Shown piece after piece: positions 43,872 to 52,057 of a DNA stretch of 64,000 bases. Numbering within the stretch: the stretch's first letter is position 1; the number at the start of each line of letters is the position of its first letter. Below the pieces are notes generated by a model. That model worked only from the letters and a program-made list of their open reading frames with translations, made no database searches and was not told the DNA's origin. A program made the translations under genes and the position numbers. Source of the stretch: Undibacterium cyanobacteriorum (GTDB lineage Bacteria; Pseudomonadota; Gammaproteobacteria; Burkholderiales; Burkholderiaceae_D); NCBI RefSeq assembly GCF_031326225.1, contig NZ_CP133720.1, positions 1,674,001-1,738,000 of the forward strand. Direction: 5' to 3'.

Positions 43872-44150
43872 TTAAAGCTTCCTTACAACTAATGCTTCGA
43901 GACTCTGCGGATCGCAGAGCACACGAGCTACAGCTTCATGCACGGCTTGAAGCTGTGGCGTTGAATCGGTGAATGGGAAAAACTCCGAATTAGCGTGCGG
44001 AATGAATGAACCTCGACTATGACTCAGAGGCAAAATCCCCACCGTGAATTTCTCAGGACCGTCAACGCCCCATTGAACATTTGCCTCCCATTGAACATAT
44101 GCAATCGCAATCCGCTCATTTTCTGAGAATACGCCGTACCTGTATGTCAT
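43872..44150 (-). CDS. hypothetical protein, cassette gene 2
   Basis: The 92-residue protein begins MTYRYGVFSENERIAIAYVQWE and ends LCDPQSLEALVVRKL. It is soluble with no recognised family. AAGGGAA stands right before the ATG, 46 bases after the attC core at 44197-44203, which is the usual layout of a gene just downstream of an attC. ACCTAAC lies past its stop, but no matching second core follows, so its own attC seems lost. It is probably a gene cassette of unknown function. Confidence 0.6.
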   Translation of the reverse strand: MTYRYGVFSENERIAIAYVQWEANVQWGVDGPEKFTVGILPLSHSRGSFIPHANSEFFPFTDSTPQLQAVHEAVARVLCDPQSLEALVVRKL

Positions 44151-44196
44151 ACATTTCCCTTATCGTAGTTGATGTTTCGGGTGTCAAATCTCGGTC

Positions 44197-44262
44197 GCCT
44201 AACGGCCAGCATCACCGGCGGTGCCGCTTGCGGCACCGTCCGAGTGCATGCTGTGGTTAGGC
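44197..44262 (-). other. integron attC recombination site
   Basis: On the minus strand the 66-base site starts with GCCTAAC (44256-44262) and ends with GTTAGGC (44197-44203), matching RYYYAAC and GTTRRRY. CAGCAT-type L boxes stand inside both cores. The centre is a perfect hairpin, GGTGCCGC-AA-GCGGCACC. It lies at the 3' end of the Coa1-like gene in the same direction as that gene, exactly as in an integron cassette. Confidence 0.85.
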
Positions 44263-44684
44263 TGCGATGCCGTAGCCTCAACTAGTTTGATGCGCTCCTT
44301 CGTACTCTCAACTTCAAGAACGAGATCCTGGATCGCCCATTTGTCCATCACTTTGTTCGCAACCAAATACAGTTCTCCTTTCCCTTTGGTGTTCACCAAA
44401 GGAATTTGCAGCTCTGCATGGCCACCTGGGCCCGCTTCATTTATGCTCCCCGAAACGACCGAACCCTCTCGAATTGGCGGCCCAAGCACCTCGATGACCT
44501 TTGGATTGTTTTTGGCAACAGTTACCGCCATTTGGTAGCTCTCGCTGCCTTTCATGATCCCCGTGATCCCAAACCAAAGGGCTCCGATAAACCCCCCAAA
44601 AAGGACAAGAGTCCCAAGGCACCCAACCGGAACAAACCACTTCCAATTCCGGGACCACCAATTTGGCTTAGAAGCTTGAGTCAT
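44199..44684 (-). CDS. Coa1-like single-pass membrane protein (cassette gene 1)
   Basis: The 161-residue protein has one membrane helix (about residues 15-40, VPVGCLGTLVLFGGFIGALWFG). A domain like the cytochrome c oxidase assembly factor Coa1 family follows (ESYQMAVTVAKNNPKVIEVLGPP, GHAELQIPLVNTKGKGELYLVA, WAIQDLVLEVE). Such bacterial proteins are common but uncharacterised. The last 22 or so residues (NHSMHSDGAASGTAGDAGR) are the translation of the attC site, and the stop lies in its GTTAGGC core. AGGAACCGA precedes the ATG. A GTTAGGC at 44716-44722 marks the cassette's other boundary. Confidence 0.8.
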   Translation of the reverse strand: MTQASKPNWWSRNWKWFVPVGCLGTLVLFGGFIGALWFGITGIMKGSESYQMAVTVAKNNPKVIEVLGPPIREGSVVSGSINEAGPGGHAELQIPLVNTKGKGELYLVANKVMDKWAIQDLVLEVESTKERIKLVEATASQPNHSMHSDGAASGTAGDAGR

Positions 44685-45199
44685 TTCGGTTCCTATTCGG
44701 AAATGGGATTTCGCAGCCTAACTAGATTTAGAGGGTGAAATGACGGATAACAAAGCAACTTGTCGCATAATACTTTCCATACAAACTCTCCAAAGCCTTT
44801 CGCAGATTAGCTTTCCAGAGGAGTTCTGTATTTTCGTACAGTATTAAAATTTCTAGAGAAAGCGTCATTCCAATCGGGTAGCATTCTAGCAAGGTCCCTT
44901 AAGCTGTCAAGGAAACAATTCGGCATAGGCATGATGCTTCCTGCACTGCACGAGCGAAACTCCCGATGTCTGACATGACCCCGTGACGGGCAATGCCGTT
45001 CCCCGTGCAAGGAAAACCATTCCCTTCGATGAATGCGCTAAGTGGTTAAGGTTCATTCCTTGCCCTTCCGATGCAAATGACCCATCATAGAAAATTCGTC
45101 TATACATGCATAAAAATCCAGACTAGCATGAACTTTCTGCTGCATTGCAAGATATAATCAAGTGAAATTCCTCTTTCGCTTATTTATCTTCAATTCATC
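44685..45199. other. 515-base gap: cassette boundary, repeat copy B and thrC promoter region
   Basis: From left to right, GTTAGGC on the minus strand (44716-44722) marks the upstream end of the Coa1 cassette. An AT-rich stretch without genes follows, then repeat copy B (44970-45050), then a TATAAT at 45153-45158 that is a likely -10 box for thrC. No integron integrase or attI-like double site was found. Confidence 0.6.
44970..45050. repeat. dispersed repeat, copy B
   Basis: This partner of 43409-43490 contains GGGCAATGCCGTTCCC, which is close to an inverted repeat, and GAATGCGCTAAGTGGTTAAG. It sits about 150 bases upstream of thrC, at the right end of the accessory region. Confidence 0.6.
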
Positions 45200-46672
45200 A
45201 TGCATTACCAATCCACCCGTGGTTACGCTTCTAGTTCTGATTCTTCCGTTGGCTTTTCTGAAATCTTGTTAGGTGGCTTGGCCCCTGACGGCGGTTTGTA
45301 TTTGCCTAAATCTTATCCGCAAGTGACGGCGGATGAACTGAATGCTTGGCGTTCATTGAGCTATGCCGATTTGTCGTATGAAGTCTTGCGCAAATTTGCG
45401 ACCGATATTCCAGAAGCAGATTTGAAGGCGATCACGCACAAAACTTATACCGCTGAAGTCTACAAAAATGCCCGTCCCGGTGAGTCCGCGCAAGCCATTA
45501 CGCCGCTGCGTACCGTGGTTGAGCAAGATGGCCGTAAGTTGGTGTTGCAAGCTTTGTCGAATGGCCCAACCTTGGCCTTCAAAGATATGGCCATGCAATT
45601 GCTGGGTAATTTGTTTGAATATGCCTTGGCCAAGAATGGTGCGGAGCTCAATATTTTTGGCGCCACTTCGGGTGATACGGGTAGTGCCGCTGAATATGCG
45701 ATGCGCGGCAAAAAAGGCATTCGCGTGTTCATGCTGTCGCCGCATCAAAAGATGAGTGCATTCCAAACAGCGCAAATGTTTAGCCTGCAAGATCCGAATA
45801 TTTTTAATATTGCGGTCGAAGGCGTATTCGACGATTGCCAAGACATGGTGAAGGCGGTCTCGAATGATTTGGAATTCAAATCGCGTCATAAGATTGGCAC
45901 AGTCAATTCGATCAACTGGGCACGCGTGGTGGCGCAAGTGGTGTATTACTTCCGCGGCTATTTGTCGGCGACGACGAGCAACGATCAAAAAGTGTCGTTC
46001 ACTGTGCCATCCGGTAACTTCGGTAACATCTGCGCTGGCCATATCGCCCGCATGATGCGTTTGCCGATTGCACAGTTAGTGGTGGCGACGAATGAGAATG
46101 ACGTGTTAGACGAATTTTTCCGCACTGGCGTGTACCGTGTGCGTAAATCGGCGGAGACGTATCACACAACCAGCCCATCAATGGATATCTCGAAAGCGTC
46201 CAACTTCGAACGTTTTGTATTCGATTTATTGGGCGGTGATCACGCTCGTGTGAAAGCCTTGTTTGCCAAAGTCGAAACCCACGGTGGTTTTGATTTGTCT
46301 GGACAAGCGGGGAGTGACGGCGATGAGTTTAAGAAGGTTGCTGAGTATGGTTTTGTTTCAGGCAAATCGGTGCATGCCGATCGTTTGCAGACGATACGCA
46401 AAGTAGAAAAAGAATTTGGTCTGACGGTCGATACACATACCGCTGACGGCATCAAGGTTGCGCTCGAACATTGGCGCGAAGCGGAGACCATGATCGTGTT
46501 AGAAACCGCATTGCCTGCTAAGTTTAATGAAACGATCCAAGAAGCGCTGGGTCGTGATGCGGAACGCCCAGTTGGTTTTGAAAATATCGAAGCGCTGCCG
46601 CAGCGTTTTGAAGTGATGCCAGCCGATGTGCAAAAGATGAAGGCGTATATCGCGCAACACACAGGCCTGTGA
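45200..46672 (+). CDS. thrC: threonine synthase
   Basis: The 490-residue PLP enzyme of the long (type II) class has MHYQSTRGYASSSDSSVGFSE-like start residues, GGLAPDGGLYLPKSYP, the PLP lysine in GPTLAFKDMAMQLL, FGATSGDTGSAAEYAM and VPSGNFGNICAG. It makes threonine from O-phosphohomoserine. In many Burkholderiales thrC follows the homoserine dehydrogenase gene; here the upstream neighbour is the accessory region, so that region now stands upstream of the gene. A canonical terminator follows. Confidence 0.95.
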   Translation: MHYQSTRGYASSSDSSVGFSEILLGGLAPDGGLYLPKSYPQVTADELNAWRSLSYADLSYEVLRKFATDIPEADLKAITHKTYTAEVYKNARPGESAQAITPLRTVVEQDGRKLVLQALSNGPTLAFKDMAMQLLGNLFEYALAKNGAELNIFGATSGDTGSAAEYAMRGKKGIRVFMLSPHQKMSAFQTAQMFSLQDPNIFNIAVEGVFDDCQDMVKAVSNDLEFKSRHKIGTVNSINWARVVAQVVYYFRGYLSATTSNDQKVSFTVPSGNFGNICAGHIARMMRLPIAQLVVATNENDVLDEFFRTGVYRVRKSAETYHTTSPSMDISKASNFERFVFDLLGGDHARVKALFAKVETHGGFDLSGQAGSDGDEFKKVAEYGFVSGKSVHADRLQTIRKVEKEFGLTVDTHTADGIKVALEHWREAETMIVLETALPAKFNETIQEALGRDAERPVGFENIEALPQRFEVMPADVQKMKAYIAQHTGL

Positions 46673-46699
46673 TCTGTTGAAATGTGTTGTAGAAAGACG

Positions 46700-46735
46700 A
46701 GCCCTCGCTGCATTTGTAGCGGGGGCTTTTTCTTG
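46700..46735 (+). terminator. thrC terminator
   Basis: AGCCCTCGCT (46700-46709) pairs with AGCGGGGGCT (46718-46727) with one G-U pair, then TTTTTCTT. Confidence 0.88.
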
Positions 46736-46942
46736 GGCGGTACTTTGATTTGATCTTTGTCGTCCTATTCATCGCAACCTGTGATAAACCTTTGACGAAA
46801 GCACCTCGTATCGTGGATGATAGCGCCTGTCTTAATAAACAAGATTGCCGCATCGAGTGATAGCCACGCATTTTTTTTGCGACCACTATCACGATCATTA
46901 TGACTGCCTCGGTGCGAAGGTCTCATCATTAGGGAAGAATTC

Positions 46943-47899
46943 ATGCGTTTGAAGTTGTTACTGGGGGTGAGTTTACTCGCCACAAGCTTGATCGTATTGC
47001 CATCGACCGAAGCGAAGCCCACACAAAAACACAGCACCAGCAAAACGAATACCAAGCACTCGACATCGAAGTCGAGCAAAGCCAACGCTAAAGCTGGCAG
47101 TAAAAAAGGCGCCAACACCAGCAAGTCAAAATCAAAGTCCAACGCGAAAGCCCACGGCAAACAAGACAAACAAGATCGGCACAGTAAGCGTGGCAAACAC
47201 AGCGCAGCTGTGAAAGGTAAAGCTTCGGTTGAGAAAGCAGAAGCGCGTGCTAGTGTGTCGGAACACGATCTTATGTTAGCGCCAGAAGCACAATTCCAAC
47301 AAGCCTTAAGCTATACCAGAACCGGTAAGCGTAAGAAACCCGATTGGCCGCATGCAGTCGCTTTGCTGGAAAAATCAGCCGCTACTTATCCGCTCGCTCA
47401 GTATCGATTGGCCGACTACTACTTGGGCAATTGGGGTAAAGGGCATCGTACCGATATGGAGTTGGGATATCAGTATCTCGAGAAAGCATCGAACGCGGGC
47501 TATCTGCAAGCGCAAGTTGAATACGCTCGCTATCTCGAGAAAAAGGGCGAGAATCAATCTGCTTTGAAACTATGGCGCGAAGCGGCCGACCAAGGCCATG
47601 TTGACGCGATGTTGCGTTATGTGGAATTGAACGATGTGAAAAAACATCCGAACGCCGACCCGGTGATGGCGTATGCCTATCTACAAATCGCGGCGCAAAA
47701 AATTATGGAGAAGCGCGCTTCTTTGACCACGAAGAGTGAGCGCGAACAAAAAGCAGAAGAAGCGTTCCAGCAATATCTCGATAGTATCGCCGCCGGACTC
47801 AACGAGGAACAACGCGCGAGCGCCAATACTTACGTCGCACAGTGGCAGGCAAAACCTTCCGAGATTACGCAACATGCAGAGAAATTGCCCAAGAAGTAG
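46943..47899 (+). CDS. exported Sel1-repeat protein with Lys/Ser-rich linker
   Basis: The 318-residue protein has a signal peptide (MRLKLLLGVSLLATSLIVLP to about residue 24). A low-complexity Lys/Ser/Ala linker runs to about residue 90. Sel1-like repeats follow (about 120-235), seen in AVALLEKSAATYPLAQYRLADYYLG and GYQYLEKASNAGYLQAQVEYARYLE, then a helical tail. Sel1 repeats bind proteins; exported forms often scaffold envelope complexes. The strongly basic linker could contact peptidoglycan, lipids or nucleic acid. GGGAAG precedes the ATG. Single gene; partner unknown. Confidence 0.8.
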   Translation: MRLKLLLGVSLLATSLIVLPSTEAKPTQKHSTSKTNTKHSTSKSSKANAKAGSKKGANTSKSKSKSNAKAHGKQDKQDRHSKRGKHSAAVKGKASVEKAEARASVSEHDLMLAPEAQFQQALSYTRTGKRKKPDWPHAVALLEKSAATYPLAQYRLADYYLGNWGKGHRTDMELGYQYLEKASNAGYLQAQVEYARYLEKKGENQSALKLWREAADQGHVDAMLRYVELNDVKKHPNADPVMAYAYLQIAAQKIMEKRASLTTKSEREQKAEEAFQQYLDSIAAGLNEEQRASANTYVAQWQAKPSEITQHAEKLPKK

Positions 47900-47929
47900 T
47901 AGGGGTGTTTAGTTCAACTCAGGCGTTCA

Positions 47930-48036
47930 TGGAATCATCCCTGCGAAGGCAGGGATCCAGTGTCTTTAGACTTCTACGTCACTAGGTTCCCGCCCTCGAC
48001 TCAAGCATTCGAGGGCAGGCTCTGCGCGGGAACGAC
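47930..48036. repeat. REP-like dispersed palindromic repeat
   Basis: ATCCCTGC-GAAG-GCAGGGAT forms the first hairpin. GTTCCCGCCCTCGA with TCGAGGGC and later GCGGGAAC form nested arms. The pattern resembles the widespread proteobacterial intergenic repeat whose ends read as strings like CCCGCGAAGGCGGG and GCGCGGGAA. It lies between the Sel1 gene and the XRE operon, in non-coding DNA. Confidence 0.7.
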
Positions 48037-48138
48037 AATTATCCAAACGAAGCACTCAACGGAACGGCATTACCGAAAGTAGTTTCTTTTTTCTCGTGCT
48101 TTATTTCTGTGAGACAGCTTAGTTTGATGTGGTTTGCT

Positions 48139-48330
48139 TCAGTCAACAAAAAAGATTTTCTCTATCGGTTGCCCGAACACTTTGCTGATTGTAAACGCCA
48201 AAGGCAAGCTAGGATCATAGCGTCCCGTCTCAATCGCATTCACCGTTTGGCGCGAGACTTCGAGTAAGTCTGCCAGAGCCGCTTGGCTTAATTCACGCTC
48301 GGTGCGTAGTTCTTTGACGATGTTACGCAT
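48139..48330 (-). CDS. small XRE-family regulator (YozG-like)
   Basis: The 63-residue protein is essentially one helix-turn-helix: VKELRTERELSQAALADLLEVSRQTVNAIETGRYDPS, with the usual ending GQPIEKIFF. Regulators of this size normally pair with a small membrane protein encoded just upstream, as here, where the genes overlap by 8 bases. It should bind as a dimer to the twin palindromes at 48783-48800 and 48823-48840 and repress its own operon. Confidence 0.88.
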   Translation of the reverse strand: MRNIVKELRTERELSQAALADLLEVSRQTVNAIETGRYDPSLPLAFTISKVFGQPIEKIFFVD

Positions 48331-48739
48331 CGGAGCGCTCCTTCAATTTGCGCAGCATCAAAATGATCAACCACGCGATCATAAAGATGGCGTAATACAC
48401 AAAGCCAGACAGGCGTGGAAAGCCTATCCCTTCAGCGAAGCCATAAGTGAAGCTAATGAAGGCGGTGACGCCACCAGCGGTTGCGATAATTTCTAGCAGA
48501 TACACACGCATGAATTCGTCAAAGCGATTCATGTGACGAATGATGGCCCATAGGGTAAAGCTGCCAGGAATGACTGGGGTCATGGCGACCAAAGATTTGA
48601 GGATGCCGTCGGGCATTGGTTTCGCGATATAGATAGAACCGAACAACACGATCATATAAGCGATCACTGAAAGGCTTAATTCTTTTCTATAAGTTCGGTT
48701 ATCAGCGAGTTCCTTCTTGGAATATTTTTCATTCTCCAT
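48323..48739 (-). CDS. small four-helix membrane protein, partner of XRE regulator
   Basis: The 138-residue protein has a charged N-terminus (MENEKYSKKELADNRTYRKE) and four membrane helices with IRHMNRFDEFMRVYLLE in the loop. This loop motif is common in membrane proteins encoded beside YozG-like regulators. Function is unknown; a link to stress or antimicrobial sensing is often assumed without proof. Its gene is first in the operon and overlaps the regulator gene by 8 bases. Confidence 0.82.
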   Translation of the reverse strand: MENEKYSKKELADNRTYRKELSLSVIAYMIVLFGSIYIAKPMPDGILKSLVAMTPVIPGSFTLWAIIRHMNRFDEFMRVYLLEIIATAGGVTAFISFTYGFAEGIGFPRLSGFVYYAIFMIAWLIILMLRKLKERSDA

Positions 48740-48782
48740 CGTACTTTCCTTGTTTTTGTGATGTTGGTTCTGTGGTTTGTTA

Positions 48783-48840
48783 TGTCAAGTGTGTTTGACA
48801 TGGTATCGAGGAGTGTAGATCGTGTCAAGCGTGCTTGACA
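48783..48840 (-). promoter_or_regulatory. promoter with twin palindromic operators of the XRE operon
   Basis: TGTCAAGTGTGTTTGACA (48783-48800) and TGTCAAGCGTGCTTGACA (48823-48840) share perfect TGTCAA/TTGACA arms and lie exactly 40 bases apart. On the minus strand the second palindrome contributes a TTGACA -35 box, followed after 17 bases by TACCAT as -10. The first palindrome then covers the start of transcription. Confidence 0.8.
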
Positions 48841-49032
48841 TTGCCGTGGCGTATTCATGACTCTTGGGGCATAGCTAGCGCATGCAGAAAGCAACAGAGC
48901 GCACAGATGTTGGTGTTTTTAATTGACTTTGAATAATCAAGCCGCCACACTTTGCCCGCTGCCATGAGAAAAAAAACAAGTTTTAGTCGATGGCGCACTT
49001 CTATTCCTGCTCTCCTATTCACGAGGATCCGT

Positions 49033-49746
49033 ATGTCGAATATTGCTGGCAAGGCTTACGCCATGAATGTGATTACCCCGATTCGGTGGTACACGACCTG
49101 GCTCAATAAATTCTATTTTTGGTTCGCGTTGAAGTTTCCCAAAACGCTCAATGGTTTGATCACCTTATCGCTGATTCACTACGCGCGCTGGGTCATCATC
49201 GGCAGGAATCAATTTCCTCATCTCGATCCGGCGCAGCCGAAAGAGAATCTGAAATATTCCTACATGATGTTCTTCAGTAATTTCAACGGCAGCTGGGATC
49301 AGTATGTGGATTCCTTTACCTTTGCGATTCCGGGTGGTTTGGATTTGTTTTGGAAATGGAATATTCGTTATCCAAAATCGGTACCACTGACGCCGTTTCA
49401 TAACTACATTCGCTATAACCAAATCGAAACCATCCATTACTACAATGCCTATCCCTTAGCTGCATCGAATGATGTGAAAAGTGCGAAGGCCGTGAAGGAT
49501 GCTTTGATCGCCTTTCAAAAACACGAGCTTGATGCCAGTGATGAAGATTTCATGAAACGCTATAACGCGCTGGTGCGTGGCTTGCAGCATGATCTTGGCG
49601 ATATGCATCCAACGCCGATTATCAGCATGTCGGCTTACCAAGTGCAGCGTCGTGAACGTTGGCATGATGGTCGACTGAAGCAAGAGATCGAAGCACAAGA
49701 GGTCGAAGCGCAAGAGCGTTCACAAGCAAACGCGAAGGGAGAATAA
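49033..49746 (+). CDS. unknown protein A of the DyP peroxidase operon
   Basis: With the start MSNIAGKAYAMNVITPIRWY the protein has 237 residues; GAGGATCC precedes the ATG. It shares with the next gene an N-terminal G(K/N)AYA....PI motif and a YxxFxSNFNG-type block (SYMMFFSNFNGSWDQYVDSF), so the two are paralogues. A hydrophobic stretch near residues 25-50 could be a membrane or buried segment. The C-terminal 25 residues are Glu/Gln-rich. It is the first gene of a three-gene operon with a DyP-type peroxidase. It may be an accessory or substrate-handling protein; no family name was recognised. Confidence 0.72.
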   Translation: MSNIAGKAYAMNVITPIRWYTTWLNKFYFWFALKFPKTLNGLITLSLIHYARWVIIGRNQFPHLDPAQPKENLKYSYMMFFSNFNGSWDQYVDSFTFAIPGGLDLFWKWNIRYPKSVPLTPFHNYIRYNQIETIHYYNAYPLAASNDVKSAKAVKDALIAFQKHELDASDEDFMKRYNALVRGLQHDLGDMHPTPIISMSAYQVQRRERWHDGRLKQEIEAQEVEAQERSQANAKGE

Positions 49747-49747
49747 G

Positions 49748-50449
49748 ATGGCCGGTAATATCAGCGGAAATGCTTACGCTTTGACGATCCTGTCGCCAAT
49801 CAAGAATGCGTACACGGCAGACGAAATTGCCTACGCCGACTTGATACGCGATCGTTTGCAAAATTGGAATTTTGAGGCCAATAGCCCGATGGCGAAAGTG
49901 CCTAACACTTATCTTTGCCGTTTCTTTGTCTTAGACGATGTCTACACAGAATCGCAACCGACCGGCAGTGGACTCGATACGGTGCGCGATTTGTCTTTGC
50001 TCGTCACTGATCCCATGCGACGCGCGGCGGTGCCACATGAAGATCATTTGCAATCGCGCTACTTGGTGTTCTCGTGCAATTTCCATGGCGGTCCGAAGGC
50101 CGATCTCGATGGTTACTTACGCGGCATGTGGTTGAGTATTGCAGATCGCATTAAAGAAATTTGGAGTTATTGCTATGGCTTTGAGCATGTGCAGGATGCC
50201 GACAGTTTTATCGCTTACATGAAGAAGTGCCAGCTGAAGGCGTCTTTGTTCTTTAACGGATCAAACGATGAGCCACTCGCCGAACAATTGAAAGCACTGT
50301 ATTTGAAACAGGAATTTGCCAAATTCGTGATCGACAATCAGGGCCTCGATGCGTCGGCCTTGAAGATCAATTTCCAAGCTTTTATGCAACGCGTGGCGCC
50401 GAATAATGTCAACGCGCCAACGTGGGCGCCGGGCAAATATCGTCTATAA
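49748..50449 (+). CDS. unknown protein B of the DyP peroxidase operon
   Basis: The 233-residue soluble protein starts MAGNISGNAYALTILSPIKNAY. The middle part has YLCRFFVLDDVY and SRYLVFSCNFHGGPKADLDGYL, then IWSYCYGF. These motifs recur in a simpler form in protein A, so both derive from one ancestor, perhaps a ferredoxin-like domain as in DyP halves. It begins one base after the stop of protein A and ends 21 bases before the peroxidase start. Function is unknown; a complex with the peroxidase is inferred from gene order only. Confidence 0.72.
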   Translation: MAGNISGNAYALTILSPIKNAYTADEIAYADLIRDRLQNWNFEANSPMAKVPNTYLCRFFVLDDVYTESQPTGSGLDTVRDLSLLVTDPMRRAAVPHEDHLQSRYLVFSCNFHGGPKADLDGYLRGMWLSIADRIKEIWSYCYGFEHVQDADSFIAYMKKCQLKASLFFNGSNDEPLAEQLKALYLKQEFAKFVIDNQGLDASALKINFQAFMQRVAPNNVNAPTWAPGKYRL

Positions 50450-50470
50450 GCAAACAGAAGAGGTGATGTA

Positions 50471-52057
50471 GTGACTAAGCAATTAGATCTTACCGACATT
50501 CAGGGTAATGTAGTGCGTGCTTATGGCCGTTTTGGATATCCAGTGGCACGTTATGTGTTTTTGAATATTCGTCATTCCGCAACGGCGCGTCAATTTCTTT
50601 TAGCGATCTCCAAGCGTGTGACCAGTTCGGTGGAGTGGGGCGATGGTCCAGGGCAAATCAAACAGCCAGATTGGACTGTCAACGTCGCATTTGCCTATCA
50701 AGGTTTGAAAGAATTGGGTTTGCCACGTTCCTCGTTGAATGGCTTCTCGCCAGAGTTCGTACAAGGCATGAAACATCGACGTGATATGTTGGGCGATGAT
50801 GGTCCTAGTGCGCCAGACAATTGGGACCCGATCTGGCGCGGCAATCGTGAGACCCGCGAACAAGATGTGCACATTTTTATCTCCCTCAATGCGCGTTTGC
50901 CAGCGCTAATGGAACAGGCTTATCAATGGTTGCTCGAGCAGGTTAAAGCGCATGAGCAAGGCGTCGTGATCTTATCGGGGCACCGAGGCGATGATGGCAG
51001 TCTTCTCGATTATCAGGACGTTAAAGTCGTGATGGAAAACGGCAAACCAACTGCGAAAGAACACTTTGGATATACCGATGGGATTGGTGATCCTGTATTT
51101 GAAGGCGCACCGAATTATGATTTGAATGTGCACGGTCGCGGTAAGCAAATGGAAGATGGTAGTTGGCAGCCGCTCGCGACCGGTGAATTCTTGTTAGGTC
51201 ATGTCGATGAAGCGCACGAGTATCCACCTGCGCCACAACCGGTTCTGCTGGCGCGTAATGGAACGTATATGGTGTACCGCAAGTTGCATGAAAATGTGGC
51301 GACCTTCGACCAATATTTGGAAAAGCATGCCCAGAATTATGCGCGCCATCGCGGTCTCGCATTGGATAATGCGCGTGAGTTGTTGGCGGCGAAATTCGTC
51401 GGGCGTTGGCGTGATAACGGTGCGCCGCTAGTCAAAGCGCCCGATCCTGAAAGCAAGGCGAAGTTTGATATGCAGTTCTTGGGCGCCGACGCTGCGGGCA
51501 AAGATAAGCTTCTCAGCGACTTCACTTATGACGATGATATGAGTGGCGCGAAATGCCCCTTCAGCGCGCATATTCGACGCATCAATCCGCGCGCATCTTT
51601 GCAAATGGTGAAGGGCGCTTGTCCGGGATCGATGATCTACAACGAGGGGGCGTTTGATACGCCAGGCGCTTTGGCTAACCGTCGTCGCATTTTGCGTCGC
51701 GGCTTGCCATACGGCGATGTCAAAGATCGCAGCCGCAATGATGGTAATCACGGCATTATCATTATGATGATCAATGCGGATATCAATCGGCAGTTTGAAT
51801 TCGTGCAGCAGCAGTGGATCAATTACGGCAATGATTTCCAGTCGGGTAGCGACAAGGAAATTTTGCTCGGTAATCACGATGCCGACGACAAAGCACCGAG
51901 CAAGGCGGTCTTGCAAGTGGATCCGCAGGGCGACGAAGCGCCGTATATCTTGAGTAAGATTCCAAGATTGGTTGAGACTCGCGGGGGAGAATATTTCTTC
52001 GTGCCGAGCTTGACGGCCTTACGCATGATTGCCCAAGGTGTGATCGATCCAACTTAG
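50471..52057 (+). CDS. DyP-type peroxidase
   Basis: The 528-residue haem peroxidase has the family's GXXDG motif as GYTDGIGDP (residues 200-208, Asp203 catalytic), the proximal haem ligand His367 in CPFSAHIRRINPR and the distal arginine region NRRRILRRGLPYG. No signal peptide is present, so it is cytoplasmic or carried by a partner or capsule. The length fits the larger DyP classes. It starts at GTG with GAGGTGA before it, in an operon with two related unknown proteins. Substrate unknown; DyP enzymes oxidise dyes, phenolics and other reductants with hydrogen peroxide. Confidence 0.93.
   Translation: MTKQLDLTDIQGNVVRAYGRFGYPVARYVFLNIRHSATARQFLLAISKRVTSSVEWGDGPGQIKQPDWTVNVAFAYQGLKELGLPRSSLNGFSPEFVQGMKHRRDMLGDDGPSAPDNWDPIWRGNRETREQDVHIFISLNARLPALMEQAYQWLLEQVKAHEQGVVILSGHRGDDGSLLDYQDVKVVMENGKPTAKEHFGYTDGIGDPVFEGAPNYDLNVHGRGKQMEDGSWQPLATGEFLLGHVDEAHEYPPAPQPVLLARNGTYMVYRKLHENVATFDQYLEKHAQNYARHRGLALDNARELLAAKFVGRWRDNGAPLVKAPDPESKAKFDMQFLGADAAGKDKLLSDFTYDDDMSGAKCPFSAHIRRINPRASLQMVKGACPGSMIYNEGAFDTPGALANRRRILRRGLPYGDVKDRSRNDGNHGIIIMMINADINRQFEFVQQQWINYGNDFQSGSDKEILLGNHDADDKAPSKAVLQVDPQGDEAPYILSKIPRLVETRGGEYFFVPSLTALRMIAQGVIDPT

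Noticed and set aside
43757..43972. 71-codon + strand frame opposite cassette gene 2
   Set aside because: It is mostly antisense to the better supported minus-strand gene that has a good ribosome site after attC.
39400..45199. Integron integrase, phage integrase or transposase in the accessory region
   Set aside because: Every plausible frame was examined and none shows tyrosine-recombinase or transposase motifs.
47930..48036. Possible CRISPR-like repeat unit
   Set aside because: There is only one palindromic unit without regular spacers or cas genes; it fits a REP-like dispersed repeat.
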